Made by a program: the position numbers and the translations under genes
Origin: Archivesica marissinica
Lineage: Eukaryota; Mollusca; Bivalvia; Venerida; Vesicomyidae
Assembly: GCA_014843695.1 (NCBI GenBank)
Contig: CM026390.1
Coordinates: 98,507,470-98,571,469, forward strand
DNA length: 64,000 nt
Reading direction: 5' to 3'
The notes under the pieces: model-generated
What the model saw: only the letters and a program-made list of their open reading frames with translations
Told to the model about the DNA's origin: nothing
Databases searched by the model: none
Shown here: piece after piece, positions 11,301 to 26,300 of the stretch
Layout of the letters: the number at the start of each line of letters is the position of its first letter
Numbering within the stretch: position 1 is the first letter of the stretch

Positions 11301-14300
11301 CAAGACTTACCCAATCTTTGTAAACAGTTTCCCATGCACATTCAACACTTACCCAATCTTTGTAAACAGTTTCCCGTGCACATTCAAGAAGCTGAGAACA
11401 AATCTTTTATTTAGCTGAAATAATAAAAGGATCAATATATTATATGAATATCAAAATTCTACAAGGTACTACACATATTAGGGGGGGGGGGGGTGTCACA
11501 GGACATCTATTTAATACATCCCAACACTCAATACCAAGCAACAGACGGATCAGTAGTCCAGTGGTAACATGCTGGACTGGTAATCCAGGGATCGCAGGTT
11601 CGATCCCCCATCTGACCATAATAAAATTAACAGTCTTTCAGATGGGACTTTAAACCGTGCACGTAAAAGAACCAGAGGAGATTCTGGAATTGGTCTCTGT
11701 CTGTATCATGCACTATCCTCCAAAATCTAAAATAACTAATCTCTTCAGGAGGCGTCGCTCATATGGGCAACCGGTAGCGACAATAAATAAACGCAAAACA
11801 AACACACAATACCAAGCATAGCTAGGAGGACGCTTTGTTAAGAAAAGTGGCTAAAAATTGTATTATGTGAGAATAAACAGAACTACATACTAAGGTTAAG
11901 AACAGATATTACGAGTGGTACAGTGGCCAGCTGCTCAGCAAACTGATTAAGCTGGGGCTGGACTGTGTATAGTAGGGTAGGCTATTCCTGAGACGTACAA
12001 TAGGGTGGGGGTAAAAGAAGTTTATGTGGTACTGGGTTCGGGACAGCAGAATTACGTCTCAATATTCTAGCAAAACAACCACAATCGGGGGTAAAATAGC
12101 AACGAGTGCCAGGGTACAAACATTCAACCCATCCCCGCTCTACTTAACCCATTCAACTCAAAATAACTGACATGGACTGGTGCATGATATTTTCAGACCA
12201 ATAAATTAATAAGAAAATTACATTTGGACCAGTCTATTTATCAAAATGGGTAATTTTAGTCTAAAAATAGTAATATTACTGGCAAAATGGTGGATCTGCA
12301 CTTTTTGAAAGCCTATTTAGAGGTCTGTAGTGTTGAAAGGGTTAAATGTCGTTACTTTTGAAACCGTTATATGCGATTATCCCTACTAGTGTCTGTGAAC
12401 CGTAGCGGTGTAAATAACTGTGTCGTATTTAAATGAAGTTCCAGTGTCCATTTGTGTAGTGTTTGTGTAGTGGGTTTGTCCAGACACGTAGTCCATTGAA
12501 CCGTAGCGCGTAAAAAACAGTCAAATATGTCACAAATGAAGTTCCAGTGTCCATTTGTGTAGTGTTTGTGTAGTGGGTTTGTCCAGACACGTAGTCCATT
12601 GAACAGTAGCGCGTAAATAACAGTCAAATATGTCACAAATGAAATTCCATGATAAGATTCCAGAATTCTCAGTAACAAATAGGAAAAAAACACATTAATG
12701 AATTGTCGTCTGCTCAAACTATTTTAACTATTATAGCCTTTATTTTACCCAGCAGGCAAGGAATTAAACATTACCTGACCAGTGTCCAGTTTCGACAAGT
12801 CTTCATTACAGACGTCGTCGACCTTTGACTCGCTACTAGTTCCATCAGTCTTCACCCAGATCTCCACGCGATGTTGATGCACAGTGCCCTGCCGTCTCAA
12901 TTTTTCTCGTCTCTTGCGCTCTTCAAATCTCACTTTCTCATTGACCTCAGCCTATATGATGAATATTAAACAGAGCTGGATGTAGAGGGAGATTGGAAGT
13001 AGTCTCCTTGAGTTTCCTTACTTCTCCCCCGGGCTGCCTCACTTCTCCCCCGGGCTGCCTCACTTCTCCCTGAGCTTCCTCACTTCTCCCCCGGGCTGCC
13101 TCACTTCTTCCCCGGGCTGCCTCACTTCTTCCCCGGGCTGCCTCACTTTTCCCCCGTGCTGCCTCACTTCTCCCCCGGGCTGCCTCACTTCTCCCCCGCG
13201 CTGCCTCACTTCTCCCCCGGGCTGCCTCACTTCTCCGTCATACATCACTTCCCCCTGAGGTGGCTCACTTCTCCCCGAGGGTTAAAAAAAAGTTTAAACT
13301 TTATTTATTTTACAACGATTGCGAAGCAAGTTTTAACAACTTATATTAATCACATTCGTTGGAGTGGATGAAAGCTTATATGTGGTTATCCGTGGTCAAA
13401 GCGGGTGAGGAATTAATATAAGTTTTCTGAAAACTTGTTTTCCAATCCAAACCATTCACAATTTATATAATTTGTAATATTTTTTGTGCTATACATGTAA
13501 ATTTATTGGAATAAATACTGTTTAAACCAAAGTGGGTTGAGAATACAATGTAGATGCTGTTTGAACCGATTGTGGACAGACAAGATGTCAGACGTAGGAT
13601 GACACACCTATACCGATAGTTCACCCGCAGATCAAGTGAGCTCAATAATAGTTAAGCAACTAAAGAGTAATTTGAGTAAATAAACGGCCAACTCCACGGA
13701 ACAGTCTACATGTAAGGAAGAAAATAACAAACGAACAGATAAATCAAAGTCAACTATAACTAGTTTAAAGCTTAGACATTATTTATTTTACAACAATTGT
13801 GAATCAATGTATGAAGGGGAGATAATCTACGGTACAGTTACGATTCTTGTGCCCTGTATTTCCTTTCTTTGAATAAATGAAGGGGAGATAATCTATGGTA
13901 GTTATTGTTCTTGTGTTCTGTATTTCCTATTATTTAATGTATGAAGGGGAGATAACCTAAGGAAGGGCTATGGTTCTTGTGTTCTGTATTTCCTCTCAGT
14001 CAATGCATGAAAGGGAGATAACCTAAGGTAGGGCTATGGTTCTAGTTTTCTGTATTTCCTCTAATTCATTGTATGAAAGGGAGATAACCTAAGGTAGGGT
14101 TATGGTTCTAGTGTTCTGTATTTCCTATCATTCATTGTATGAAAGGGAGATAACCTAAGGTAGGGCTATGGTTCTAGTGTTCTGTATTTCCTATCATTCA
14201 TTGTATGAAAGGGAGATAACCTAAGGAAGGGCTATGGTTCTTGTGTTCTGTATTTCCTCTCAGTCAATGCATGAAAGGGAGATAACCTAAGGTAGGGCTA

Positions 14301-17300
14301 TGGTTCTAGTTTTCTGTATTTCCTCTAATTCATTGTATGAAAGGGAGATAACCTAAGGTAGGGTTATGGTTCTAGTGTTCTGTATTTCCTATCATTCATT
14401 GTATGAAAGGGAGATAACCTAAGGTAGGGCTATGGTTCTAGTGTTCTGTATTTCCTATCATTCATTGTATGAAAGGGAGATAACCTAAGGTAGTGTTATG
14501 GTTTGTGTGCACAATCCCACGATGACAAATTATGAAAATAATAATTTAATCTGATTTTAAGTGAACTTTTGAAGTTCTGCACACTAATAAAATTAGTGAA
14601 AAAAGTATTACATGCACTTGGTATATTATCTCCCTTTAGAAATCTGTAATGACAAAATGCCCAGATGATCACCTAGATGAGACCAGTATCGATAATTAGC
14701 AATAAGTTAATATCTATGACAAGTCGTCACTGGAAATGCAGTTATATTATATGTTTGGTAATTATTTATTTATTTATTTATATTTCGGGTTTTACGCCTG
14801 CATCAGCACCATTTCGGGCTATATCGCCAGCGGGCAATTTACCTAACAACACCTTTACTGGGCAGGCTCCAACGGTTAACCAGTACTTGGGTGCACCAAC
14901 CTCCGTAAGAAACTGCCAACTTTTTCATATAAATGAGACACGGCATGAGCGGGGCTCGAACCCGTGACCATCAGTGATGATAGGTTACAGTGGTATACAA
15001 GTCAGCGACCTTAACCACTCGACCACGGAGGTGGACTTTTGGTAATTAAGAAGAATAAACAATTGGCAACACAAGAGGAACATAACAATGTAACTTGAAG
15101 TGAAAACTTGCAAACCATCAATCGCATAAGCTGAAAATGAAAGTAGCATGTATGATATACAAGTTATAGAGCTATTAACAGTAACTAGTAACTTTTACAA
15201 AAAGAATTAAACTTAGCAAAAATGGATTATGTGCCCCTGAAAATGTTATGTTAGACACAAAGATCATGTTTCTATGTTGCCTAGAAGCCGAGATACAATA
15301 GAAACAATATTATGACTTTATTTATGGCAGCCATTTTGAAATTCAAGATGGCGATCTGATATCATGTCGTTGACGATGGGTAACCAGGTCTTATATGCCT
15401 CTACACATGTTAATTGAATAGCATTTAATATCTTAAAATTACAGCAAAAATACGATCCCATTAATGCAATGTCAGGGATCATTCTAGAGGGAGATGTGGG
15501 CGAAATGGTCGCCCTAGGGACCCTGACTTCGCCCTCTGGGAATACCACTTCTATTTATTTTTTATTTACTATTTTCATACAATTTTGTCCAGTAAGATAC
15601 ACTGGCTCATTATAAAGCACTCCTATGTTGTATTTAATGGTCATACTATGCATTTTAATCCTATTTTGTTGAAATTTATTAAATAACACGTTACATGATC
15701 ACGTGCTTTCTCACTTCTCCCAAAAATTCTGACCTAGAATGAATCCAGCAATGTACATTGAATGAAATGATCGTTTTTTAAGTATTCGATCGGAACTATG
15801 TCCAAGTACACGAGTATCAAAATGGCTGCTTGTTGCCATCCTTGTGGTACATTACCTTTTTCCTGGCCTCGTTGAACAGTGACATGAGACTCTCCCTGGC
15901 TGTGAGGAACGGGTTACTGGCAGCTAAGCTTCTCATATAATAATACACAGCATCCAACTTGTGCTTCTGTAACACAGACAAACGGTTCATTCTAAAACCA
16001 TTTCATCATATTTTGTTTATATTTGTTTATTAGTGATGCTATTATTGTCCAAATGTGAATGATTAACCCTTTGCCCGCTGAGTAAATAAAATCACATTTG
16101 CAAACAACATAGATCCAGATCAGTCGCAACGTAACGCCACGTCAGATCAGGATCTATGTTGTTTGCTGTTCAGCCAAGTGTCTTAGCTGCATTATCCGAA
16201 TAGCAAACAGTATAAAGCCTGATCCTGTGTCGTTTGATCTGGCTCTATGCAGTTTGCAAAAGTGAATTTATCTGACCATCCACAGTTAATACCTTACCCC
16301 CTCATAGATGTTACTGACCCCACATAACTCTGTGGAGGGTCAGTAGCAAACCCAATAACTAATATGATGATTGGTGTTGCACTGTCCACGTGTGTTTCAT
16401 CTGCGGAATTATGATTAACAAATGAAAGCAGTCAATACGTACACTTTTAATAGCCAACAAGTACTGCAATTATGAGACACTGTTTAAATAAAAATGTTAA
16501 TCATTATACTTACGGTATAAATAGCCAAGATCGCCAATTGATTGTACGGTCGCCCGTTCTTAGGTGCAATTTGCTGAGCTTTGGTGTACCAACTGAAATA
16601 GCCGAGACTAGAATGCTACATATTGTAAATAATTTAAAATGTACTTGAGCATTTTTGGTGAACTAAAATTGTCTATATTTTTTCTGTCGTGAAATATTCA
16701 ATTCTAAATTTGTATGTATCGACACCGAAATTTGTATTATCTTCGGATAATCTTGAATTTGCAAGAGCGTTCTTTCTTGATCTATAACAAATATTAAAAT
16801 TCATGCAAATAAAAAGTAGGGGATTTGCTCGGACACCTACTAGTCACGGGACAGAGCAAACATATGGCGCTTCCCATTTTTGGAGCCCAAAACGAAAATT
16901 AGGAGCCCAAAATGAATTTTTATCAATTCTTAATGCCATTACCAATACAACATACACTGATAATGTAGTAGCCAAACTAATGTTCATACTCTTATATAGT
17001 CCCAGTAATATCTATGGAGGTGGGATAGATATGGCAACTACTTATCCACTGCATGATAGCTAAATGGCTGTCGTTTGTATGGAGATATAATAGTATATTA
17101 ACCTAAATCTCTATGAAGGAAAGGATTAAATGGCTGTTGTTTGCATGGAGATACAACAGTATATTAACCTAAATCTCTATGAAGGAAAGGATTAAATGGC
17201 TGTTGTTTGCATGGAGATACAACAGTATATTAACCGAAGTCTCTATGAAGGAAAGGATTAAATGGCTGTTGTTTGCATGGAGATACAACAGTATATTAAC

Positions 17301-20300
17301 CTAAATCTCTATGAAGGAAAGGATTAAATGGCTGTTGTTTGCATGGAGATACAACAGTATATTAACCGAAGTCTCTATGAAGGAAAGGATTAAATGGCTG
17401 TTGTTTGCATGGAGATACAACAGTATATTAACCTAAATCTCTATGAAGGAAAGGATTAAATGGCTGTTGTTTGCATGGAGATACAACAGTATATTAACCT
17501 AAATCTCTATGAAGGAAAGGGTTAAATGGCTGTTGTTTGCATGGAGATACAACAGTATATTAACCTAAATCTCTATGAAGGAAAGGGTTAAGGATACAAT
17601 GAAATAGTATCACCTTCTAGCTTTGGCATAATTCACTTTTCCTTCGTTATTCTGTTCTTTGTAGCGTGCTATATCACCCAGACATATCATGGTTCTCTGC
17701 GTACTCAGCAGCGCTAGTTTGGTCGTACGACTGAGATTCTCCGGAGGTAGTATGTGTGGATCTAAAAAATTCCCGAGGTCATAGTTGAAGGTCGATTGTA
17801 GCTTGACCAATAAGTTCTCATAGAATGACATCCCCTGAAATATGTATACACAGATACAGTCGTGCCAGCATGGGTCACTTTTGCATTACACAAGAATGAC
17901 GGTAGCTCATTTACTTACCCAGTCCCATTGACCATCTAGAACCACCGACCATTTACAACTCCAAATAGTGAAAGTATGAACTTTTGTTAGCCGCATTCCG
18001 GAAGAGCGATTTGTTTAGTATTGGATTCTACTATACAGTGGAGGGAGGTAATCATGTGATACTGCCATTTAGAGGTAATTTACTCACTATCAGTGTGAAA
18101 ATGATTATGTGCAGTTGCAAAAGGTGATCAAAGGTCACAGGGCATTATTCAGGATATATGGGTTGCGGGTGTTATTCAGGATACATTGGTTGAGGGTGTT
18201 ATTCAGGATATATGGGTTGAGGGCGTTATTCAGGATACATTGGTTGCGGGTGTTATTCAGGATATATGGGTTGATGGTGTTATTCAGGATACATGGGTTG
18301 CGGGTGTTATTCAGGATATATGGGTTGCGGGTGTTATTCAGGATATATGGGTTGAGGGAGTTATTCAGGATACATGGGTTGATAGTGTTATTCAGGATAC
18401 ATGGGTTGAGGGCGTTATTCAGGATACATGGGTTGCGGGTGTTATTCAGGATATATGGGTTGAGGGAGTTATTCAGGATACATTGGTTGCGGGTGTTATT
18501 CAGGATATATGGGTTGATGGTGTTATTCAGGATACATGGGTTGATAGTGTTATTCAGGATACATGGGTTGATGGTGTTATTCAGGATATATGGGTTGATG
18601 GTGTTATTCAGGATACATGGGTTGAGGGCGTTATTCAGGATATGGGTTGAGGGCGTTATTCAGGATACATGGGTTGAGGGTGTTATTCAGGATATAAACA
18701 AACAGGGTGAGGGCGTATTCAGGATACATGGGTTGAGGGGTTATTCAGGATATATGGGTTGAGGGAGTTATTCAGGATACATGGGTTGATAGTGTTATTC
18801 AGGATACATGGGTTGAGGGCGTTATTCAGGATACATGGGTTGAGGGAGTTATTCAGGATACATGGGTTGATAGTGTTATTCAGGATACATGGGTTGAGGG
18901 TGTTATTCAGGATATATGGGTTGCGGGTGTTATTCAGGATACATGGGTTGAGGGTGTTATTCAGGATATATGGGTTGAGGGCGTTATTCAGGATACATGG
19001 GTTGAGGGAGTTATTCAGGATACATGGGTTGATAGTGTTATTCAGGATACATGGGTTGAGGGTGTTATTCAGGATATATGGGTTGATAGTGTTATTCAGG
19101 ATACATGGGTTGAGGGTGTTATTCAGGATACATTGGTTGAGGGTGTTATTCAGGATACATGGGTTGAGGGAGTTATTCAGGATATATGGGTTGATGGTGT
19201 TATTCAGGATACATGGGTTGATGGTGTTATTCAGGATACATGGGTTGAGGGCGTTATTCAGGATACATGGGTTGAGGGCGTTATTCAGGATACATGGGTT
19301 GATGGTGTTATTCAGGATACATGGGTTGAGGGCGTTATTCAGGATACATGGGTTGAGGGCGTTATTCAGGATACATGGGTTGAGGGCGTTATTCAGGATA
19401 CATGGGTTGAGGGCGTTATTCAGGATATATGGGTTGAGGGAGTTATTCAGGATACATGGGTTGAGGGCGTTATTCAGGATACATGGGTTGAGGGCGTTAT
19501 TCAGGATACATGGGTTGAGGGCGTTATTCAGGATATATGGGTTGAGGGAGTTATTCAGGATATATGGGTTGATGGTGTTATTCAGGATACATGGGTTGAG
19601 GGAGTTATTCAGGATACATGGGTTGAGCTCCACTATCCGAATAGCATAGAGCCTGATCAGACAGCATGTTCTGTGTTACGTTCATGTGCCATCTGATTTG
19701 GCTCTATTCTATGCCGATTGCAAAAGCAACTTTAGGCTGATTGGCAGGTTAAATTGGTAATATTATTACCTCGTCGAGTATTTTATTGAGAGACAACGTA
19801 GTTTCGTGTGTGTGATCCTCTGATAGCTGCTTCCGGATCAGTTCAACCATATGATAGAACACCGACTTCCATAGCATCTGTTCCACGTTCTGTCGGTTAG
19901 AAATGTCCGGGTCCAACAAGATCAACTTCTCACATCTCACAAGTAACTCCCTCCTGGCAAACATAATTGCATGTTATAGAATGAGGGATATCTGCGAGAG
20001 ATGGAGCATTCATTAGAATAAATATGGTAGAGTGAAACCCCTCTAAACCGTAACCCCTCTAAACTGGAATTCCCTCCAAACCGAACAAATTTCTTGGTCC
20101 CGTAGTGTTTTCCTTCATTATTCATTGTAAAACATCCTCTGTAATCCAGAACCCCTCTTTTCCGAATACCGAAAATATTTTATTAAAAATATGTGCATTT
20201 TCAACTGTAAATTACCCCTGTAAACCGAACAGCAACATCGATCAAATAAGAAACTGACTATATTCTATTAAACAGACAACTTTCAGCTATTTTCAGAATG

Positions 20301-23300
20301 TATTGTACACATAAAATAAATTTTATCAGTTATTTACTAACTGCCATACTATAAACATGTCTCAGCCCCCTTCTAAGCACTGCAGAGTTGAATTGTTAAT
20401 TTAGGAGACATCTATCCCAGGCCTTAAAAAAATGGTTTGGTAACCCGACCTGTACGTCAAGCGTCTTGTAACACTGAACGACAAAATAAAAATGTCGGCT
20501 ATAAATATTTGGAAAACACATTGCAGTCAACATAACACCCCAGAAAGGTGTGTTTTTAAACTTTTATCACCAACAACAACATTCGCACAAATCGAAAAAG
20601 AATATCAGCGTACACCAGATGGATTGTCAAAAAAAAAATCAGACCTTCAGTGTATATGTATATGTATATACCTATTTATAATAGACTGAAGCACTGTAAT
20701 TTTGCTTAATGTTGAATAAATGTTGTTGTTGTTGTTGTATATGGGACTTCACTCGCAGGAATCTCAGCTATATAGCAATACAAGTATAGAGCTGGTTTAA
20801 TACGAGAATACTATTACTGTAAAATATAATGCTACTTTTATAATTGTGCCTGCTTCTATTTTTGCTATTTTCAGTCAAACAACTGTATGCTTACATATTA
20901 GGTGGTTTAAGGCGGAAACCACACAGACGTGGAAACCACACAGACGTAACAAAATTGAGATTTTTAAGTCATTTTTGGTGAGATTGTGTCTAAAGGCAAC
21001 CATGTGTTAGTGGTCACCTCTATTAAGCAGCCAACCTGTATTAAGCAGCCAATCTGTATTAAGCAGCCAACCTGTATTAAGCAGCCAACCTGTATTAAGC
21101 AGCCAACCTGTATTAAGCAGCCAACCTGTATTAAGAACCTGTATTAAGCAGCCAACCTGTATTAAGCAGCCAACCTGTATTAAGCAGTCTGTCTCCAAAT
21201 TCCCAATATGTTGTTTTACAATACATATGCCCTCAGTGGCTGAGTGGTCTAACACACTTTTGCTAGAACTCGCCTTTCCCTGCTATCATCAAAGCTGCAG
21301 GTTCGTTCCCTATCAGGGACAAGTGATGAATGGTGATATGTGAGAAAGTTGTCAGTCAATAACGGAGGTTTGAGAGTTGACAACTGGTTCTTACCCAGGA
21401 AATACGGTTGGTTGGTCAACTCTCTGCCACAACAGACTGACAGATGCAAAAGGCCCCGAGTTAGCGCCCAACTGTAGCCGTTACAATTGCGCCCTTAGGC
21501 AAGGCATTTAAATTCCACATTGCCTCTTCTCTCTCACTCGTTGGCGATGGATTCCATGAGGAATCAGGTCTCGAGAGTGATTAATACAAGTTGTAAGAAC
21601 TTGTTTCGCAATCGAGCTAAAATAAATTTGTATACACTAACAAACTGACCTCCCAAAAATAACCAGAAATTGGTTGATGGGCAGTAATAGAAAGAAATAA
21701 ATAAATTATGCAGCCACTTTCTGTGATTCACTCGGATGACTGTTTCAGACAGGTTTGACTGTAATGTTTGAGGAAGTGTGTTATAAGGAGACACCCTGTG
21801 ATTCTGTACCTAAGTTGGTTGATCATATGTAGCGTGTCCTCGCCACCAATTCTCCGAGATATCAGGTGATTCAGCTGCTTGTCCAGCGGTATTGCCTCAC
21901 GCAACAAATGTTCCGCCATCATTCGACACTGAGATCGGCTACGACCAGCTATCATCTGTTGCTCCGGAGCCATACCACTGTAATATACCGAACAGCTGTT
22001 ATGCACAGTTATTTGTGTTTGGGGTTTAGTCACCACCAATTGTTAGGTCATGTGGTGATTCTCCTGTTTTATTGACGGAGGAAGAGCTCACGTACCTCTC
22101 CGAGAAGCATGTCAGGTACGGGTGGACACCCGGGTAGAACCATATACCTTCCATTGGTCAGCTGGTTATATATTTAATACTAGGAACGAGCTGTCACACA
22201 AACCGTATACAAATTCAAGATTAAAGTAAAGAAAATAGTGATTGAATACTGTCTAATTAAATGCAATTTGTGATTGAATACTGTCTAATTAAATGCAATT
22301 TGTGATTGAAACTGTCTAATTAAATGCAATTTGTGATTGAATACTGTCTAATTAAATGCAATTTGTGATTGAAACTGTCTAATTAAATGCAATTTGTGAT
22401 TGAATACTGTCTAATTAAATGCAATTTGTGATTGAATACTGTCTAATTAAATGCAATTTGTGATTGAATACTGTCTAATTAAATGCAATTTAACGTTATT
22501 GCAAGGTCATTACAAAATATACCCACTTACGCCTTGACTTATAAATGCAACGTTCGGTAGTTGGAACATGGGTTAATCTATAAATATACATAACTTCTGA
22601 ATAAGCTTAACAATAAACTTAAAACACCCTACATCATCCTCTATTTTAATTAAGGTCATCAGACACCCTCAAGTCGCATGGGTAGCCTGGCCGGCTGAGT
22701 AGTTTTATGAGCAATCACTGCATGCGGTCAGTCGGTCTCCGAAATCACCGAGTAAACAACGGAACCGGTACTCCTGCCATGAAATCTTCGTCTCGCGAGC
22801 GATCGCTAATTTTTATTAGTTTGGCATTCCCCTGTGTGACTAAATTTTATTGTAAATAGCCAAGAACTGATTGTTTTTTATACTTAAAATGTAATTTTAA
22901 AGGCCCTACGAAGGTGACCGTTGTTTGTACGGAAGTGTATTTTACCACATTATTTTTAAACGTTGTCACTCAGGGGTTAAGCCGCCTTTTTTAGATGTAA
23001 TTTTTATGATCCCAGTACACGGGGGCATATAGGGGGGTATTACTTTTGGGTACACATATCACACATTGTACAACCTACTATGGAATTAGTTTTATGTAAA
23101 TATTTTTAGGGGCAACCCATGATAGTTTAATTTGGTGATACTTATATATGTTAAAAAAGTTGACCAAACATCATAGTAGGCTGATACCTCTAACGGTTTA
23201 GTCGTTTGTGATAGGTGAAGTTTTCTATCCTGTTGACATTTTCCATAACTATGGAAGATACTCTACTACCAGTTATATATCTGTATGACTGATAGTAATT

Positions 23301-26300
23301 ATATGTACTTGGGATCAATCAACTAAATGTCTTAGTACAGATACATATTAAGATAGTCCATGAATTTTAATCTTCGTAGCAACCTCGATACTGCTGTGCA
23401 CTATACAAGGTAAACGGGCACCTGCCATCTCTCTTTCTCGTTCGCGCGAACATAAAATTCTCAATTGTTTGTTTACATTTACAGAGGTCAGTCAGTGCAC
23501 ATTCCCGAGCGCTCGTTCTTCTTTGCTCAGGGGCACCTGCTATTTTTCACGCCGGTTCGTGCAACTAGTTAACTATTTGCAATTAGGTCTTACTTTTAAT
23601 TTTCGTAGCAATATCTTTATTGATATTTATTAGTACAACCCTCAACGGGCAACGCAGTCTATATGTTGCAGGTTTGACTATGTGATATTAGGGATGTATG
23701 AAGGACACACTTATGAGCTGTTGATACTCTTCTGACAGACGGTGTCCTTCTACCTTCTTGCTTTTTTTTTTTTTTAATCTTTTATTTTATCTATCTCTCT
23801 ACCTTATGCAACCCATTATAAATCACCTACTCTAAATACATTTTGGTGATGGGGTATGCTGATATAAAAATATACCCCAGGATCCCTAATTAAGGTCAAA
23901 CTTGTCTCTATATTATTTATCTGCTGTTATGGTTAAACTAGTTATTATTTTATTTTTTGGATCAATCAAGAGTTCCATGCATCTCATTGGTTCACTCCTT
24001 CTAATTTCTTGTTCATTTTGCTTAGGACACACATTTCAAAAATCTAGTGTGTGTCCTTGTTATCTTCTACACTGGTTTGAATGCTACTTAGAAACAAATA
24101 TTTACACGATTTTTAACTCACCAAGGACATACGGTATAAATCGGCTATAGAACGAACTAACAAACAATTTACTAACCAACATGTGTCTTAATCTTCTTAG
24201 ACGTAGTAATTGCACCGGGTAATTTCTTCACCCGGTCTACCTCCGACCCCCGTTGGTACACAATCGTGTGCGAGCGGAGGTGGGAGATATAAAAACCGAA
24301 CACACTCTGAGATTATTGCAACCCACATAGCCCTCTAAACACCATAGCATTGTAATTGTATTAGTTTATTAACTATCTATTTGTCTTCCGCTAATGTCGA
24401 ACCCCTCGCGGTTCTTTGAATCATCTTAGCTTATTTAGTCGCCCAAATGCATTTATGCGGTGGCGACTTTAAATAAATTTATATAGTTAGTTAGTGGAAC
24501 ATGGGTCATGCATGGGGTCACGATACGATGGTCGAGGATAGTATACAGCAGCTGTCCGATTAGCGTTATGGTTAGCAATTTCATTGCTCACCAATGCAAC
24601 CCGGGTTCGATGCTTGGATCGGTAAACATGTGAAATGGTAAGGTGATCTTCATATCGGACAGCTGCGTTTTCTCCGGATACACCAGTTTCCTCCCATACA
24701 CATCAACGAGAGCGATTAATATAAGTTGGTAAAGTTTGTTTCGCAATCGTAAAAGAGTTTATATTTTACATACAGAGCGGACATGATTGTATATTACTAC
24801 AGTTTTAACTTGCTACGGTATGTAACTTTTCCCCCAATCCTAACTGTGCTGTTGCAACTATTCCTGTATTATATACCATTCTTGAATAAAATATTTTTTA
24901 AACTAACTCTTTGCATGCTGGGTAAACAAAGGCTATAAATAGTACAAATAACTTATAGCAGACGACAATTCATTAATGTGTTTTTCGTAATTGGAACTGA
25001 AAACTCAGGAAATATGTCACGGAATTTCACGACATATTCTACTGTTACTTTCGCTGGTAGCGTGCAAAGTTAACATGCAAGTGTATCACTGACCTCGAAT
25101 CAACATCATTAGAACACTAGTTCTGCACATCGTCACGCAGTGGTGAACATTTGACCAAAGTTTATGAAACAATCATTACCTTTAGGAAAGGTGGACTGGA
25201 GACTTGACCTTGATCATGAACCGACTTGGTTGGAACATTGCTTCTGCACAATATCTCAATGTGGTGAAGATTTGGCAAAAGAATATTAGTAAAAGGGTAT
25301 GGATTATTCATAGGAAGTTGCGGATGATGGACGGACGGAAGGACGGATGGACATGCATCATTCCTATATTCCCACAATTCCACTTTGCAGTTGGAAAATA
25401 ATTACAGTGGTGGAACCTATGCGCGGCGTATTTTTTCCATTTACATCCGTATTTAAAATATTTAAATAGTTTTAACCTATTTTCGCTGACAGAGGTGAAG
25501 CATGGTTCAATAACATTCCGTTGTGCATACCCGTAGTCTAATGCAACTGTCACCCGACTTGTTCAGTAGCCGTATATAACAGACACGTTGTTTGGGAAAT
25601 TATTTTTACCGAAATGATGATGGTTTATGAGCATTTCAGGTAGCTCTCCTAATTGGAAAAAAATGTACAAATAACCAGAAAAAAAGTTTCTTATGAGTTG
25701 TAATATTGTTAGTTATTGATGTTACTAAGTCAAAATAATATATTTAACATTTACCTGTGCATAAATAAAAAAGATACATATACGCCGTGCATAGGTGCCC
25801 TAAAGTATCTAGTTCCCCATGGAAACAGGTGCCGTTGCGATAGCTGTATTAGGCGCATGGTCACGTAATGAAGCTAACATTTTCAACAACAATTGTTTGA
25901 AAGTTGTGTTCACGACGTAAGAAAATAATAATATACGGCAAGTGCATTAAACTTTTTTTTATAGGCCATGATATGTAGGATTTACGCCGAGCATAGGTTC
26001 CACCACTCTATATGTAGGATTTACGCCGAGCATAGGTTCCACCACTCTATATGTAGGATTTACGCCGAGCATAGGTTCCACCACTCTATATGTAGGATTT
26101 ACACCGAGCATAGGTTCCACCACTCTATATGTAGGATTTACACTGAGCATAGGTTCCACCACTCTATATGTAGGATTTACACCGAGCATAGGTTCCACCA
26201 CTCTATATGTAGGATTTACACCGAGCATAGGTTCCACCACTCTATATGTAGGATTTACACCGAGCATAGGTTCCACCACTCTATATGTAGGATTTACACC

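Noticed and set aside
10165..11414. Plus-strand ORFs with a 14-residue NLRKQFPMHIQDLP repeat
   Set aside because: This is the antisense of the SMG6 exon-derived minisatellite. The period of 42 keeps the frame open.
18109..19696. Plus and minus ORFs of about 300 codons with 9-residue repeats
   Set aside because: The array period of 27 with few stops keeps both strands open. No initiation context and no non-repeat domain.
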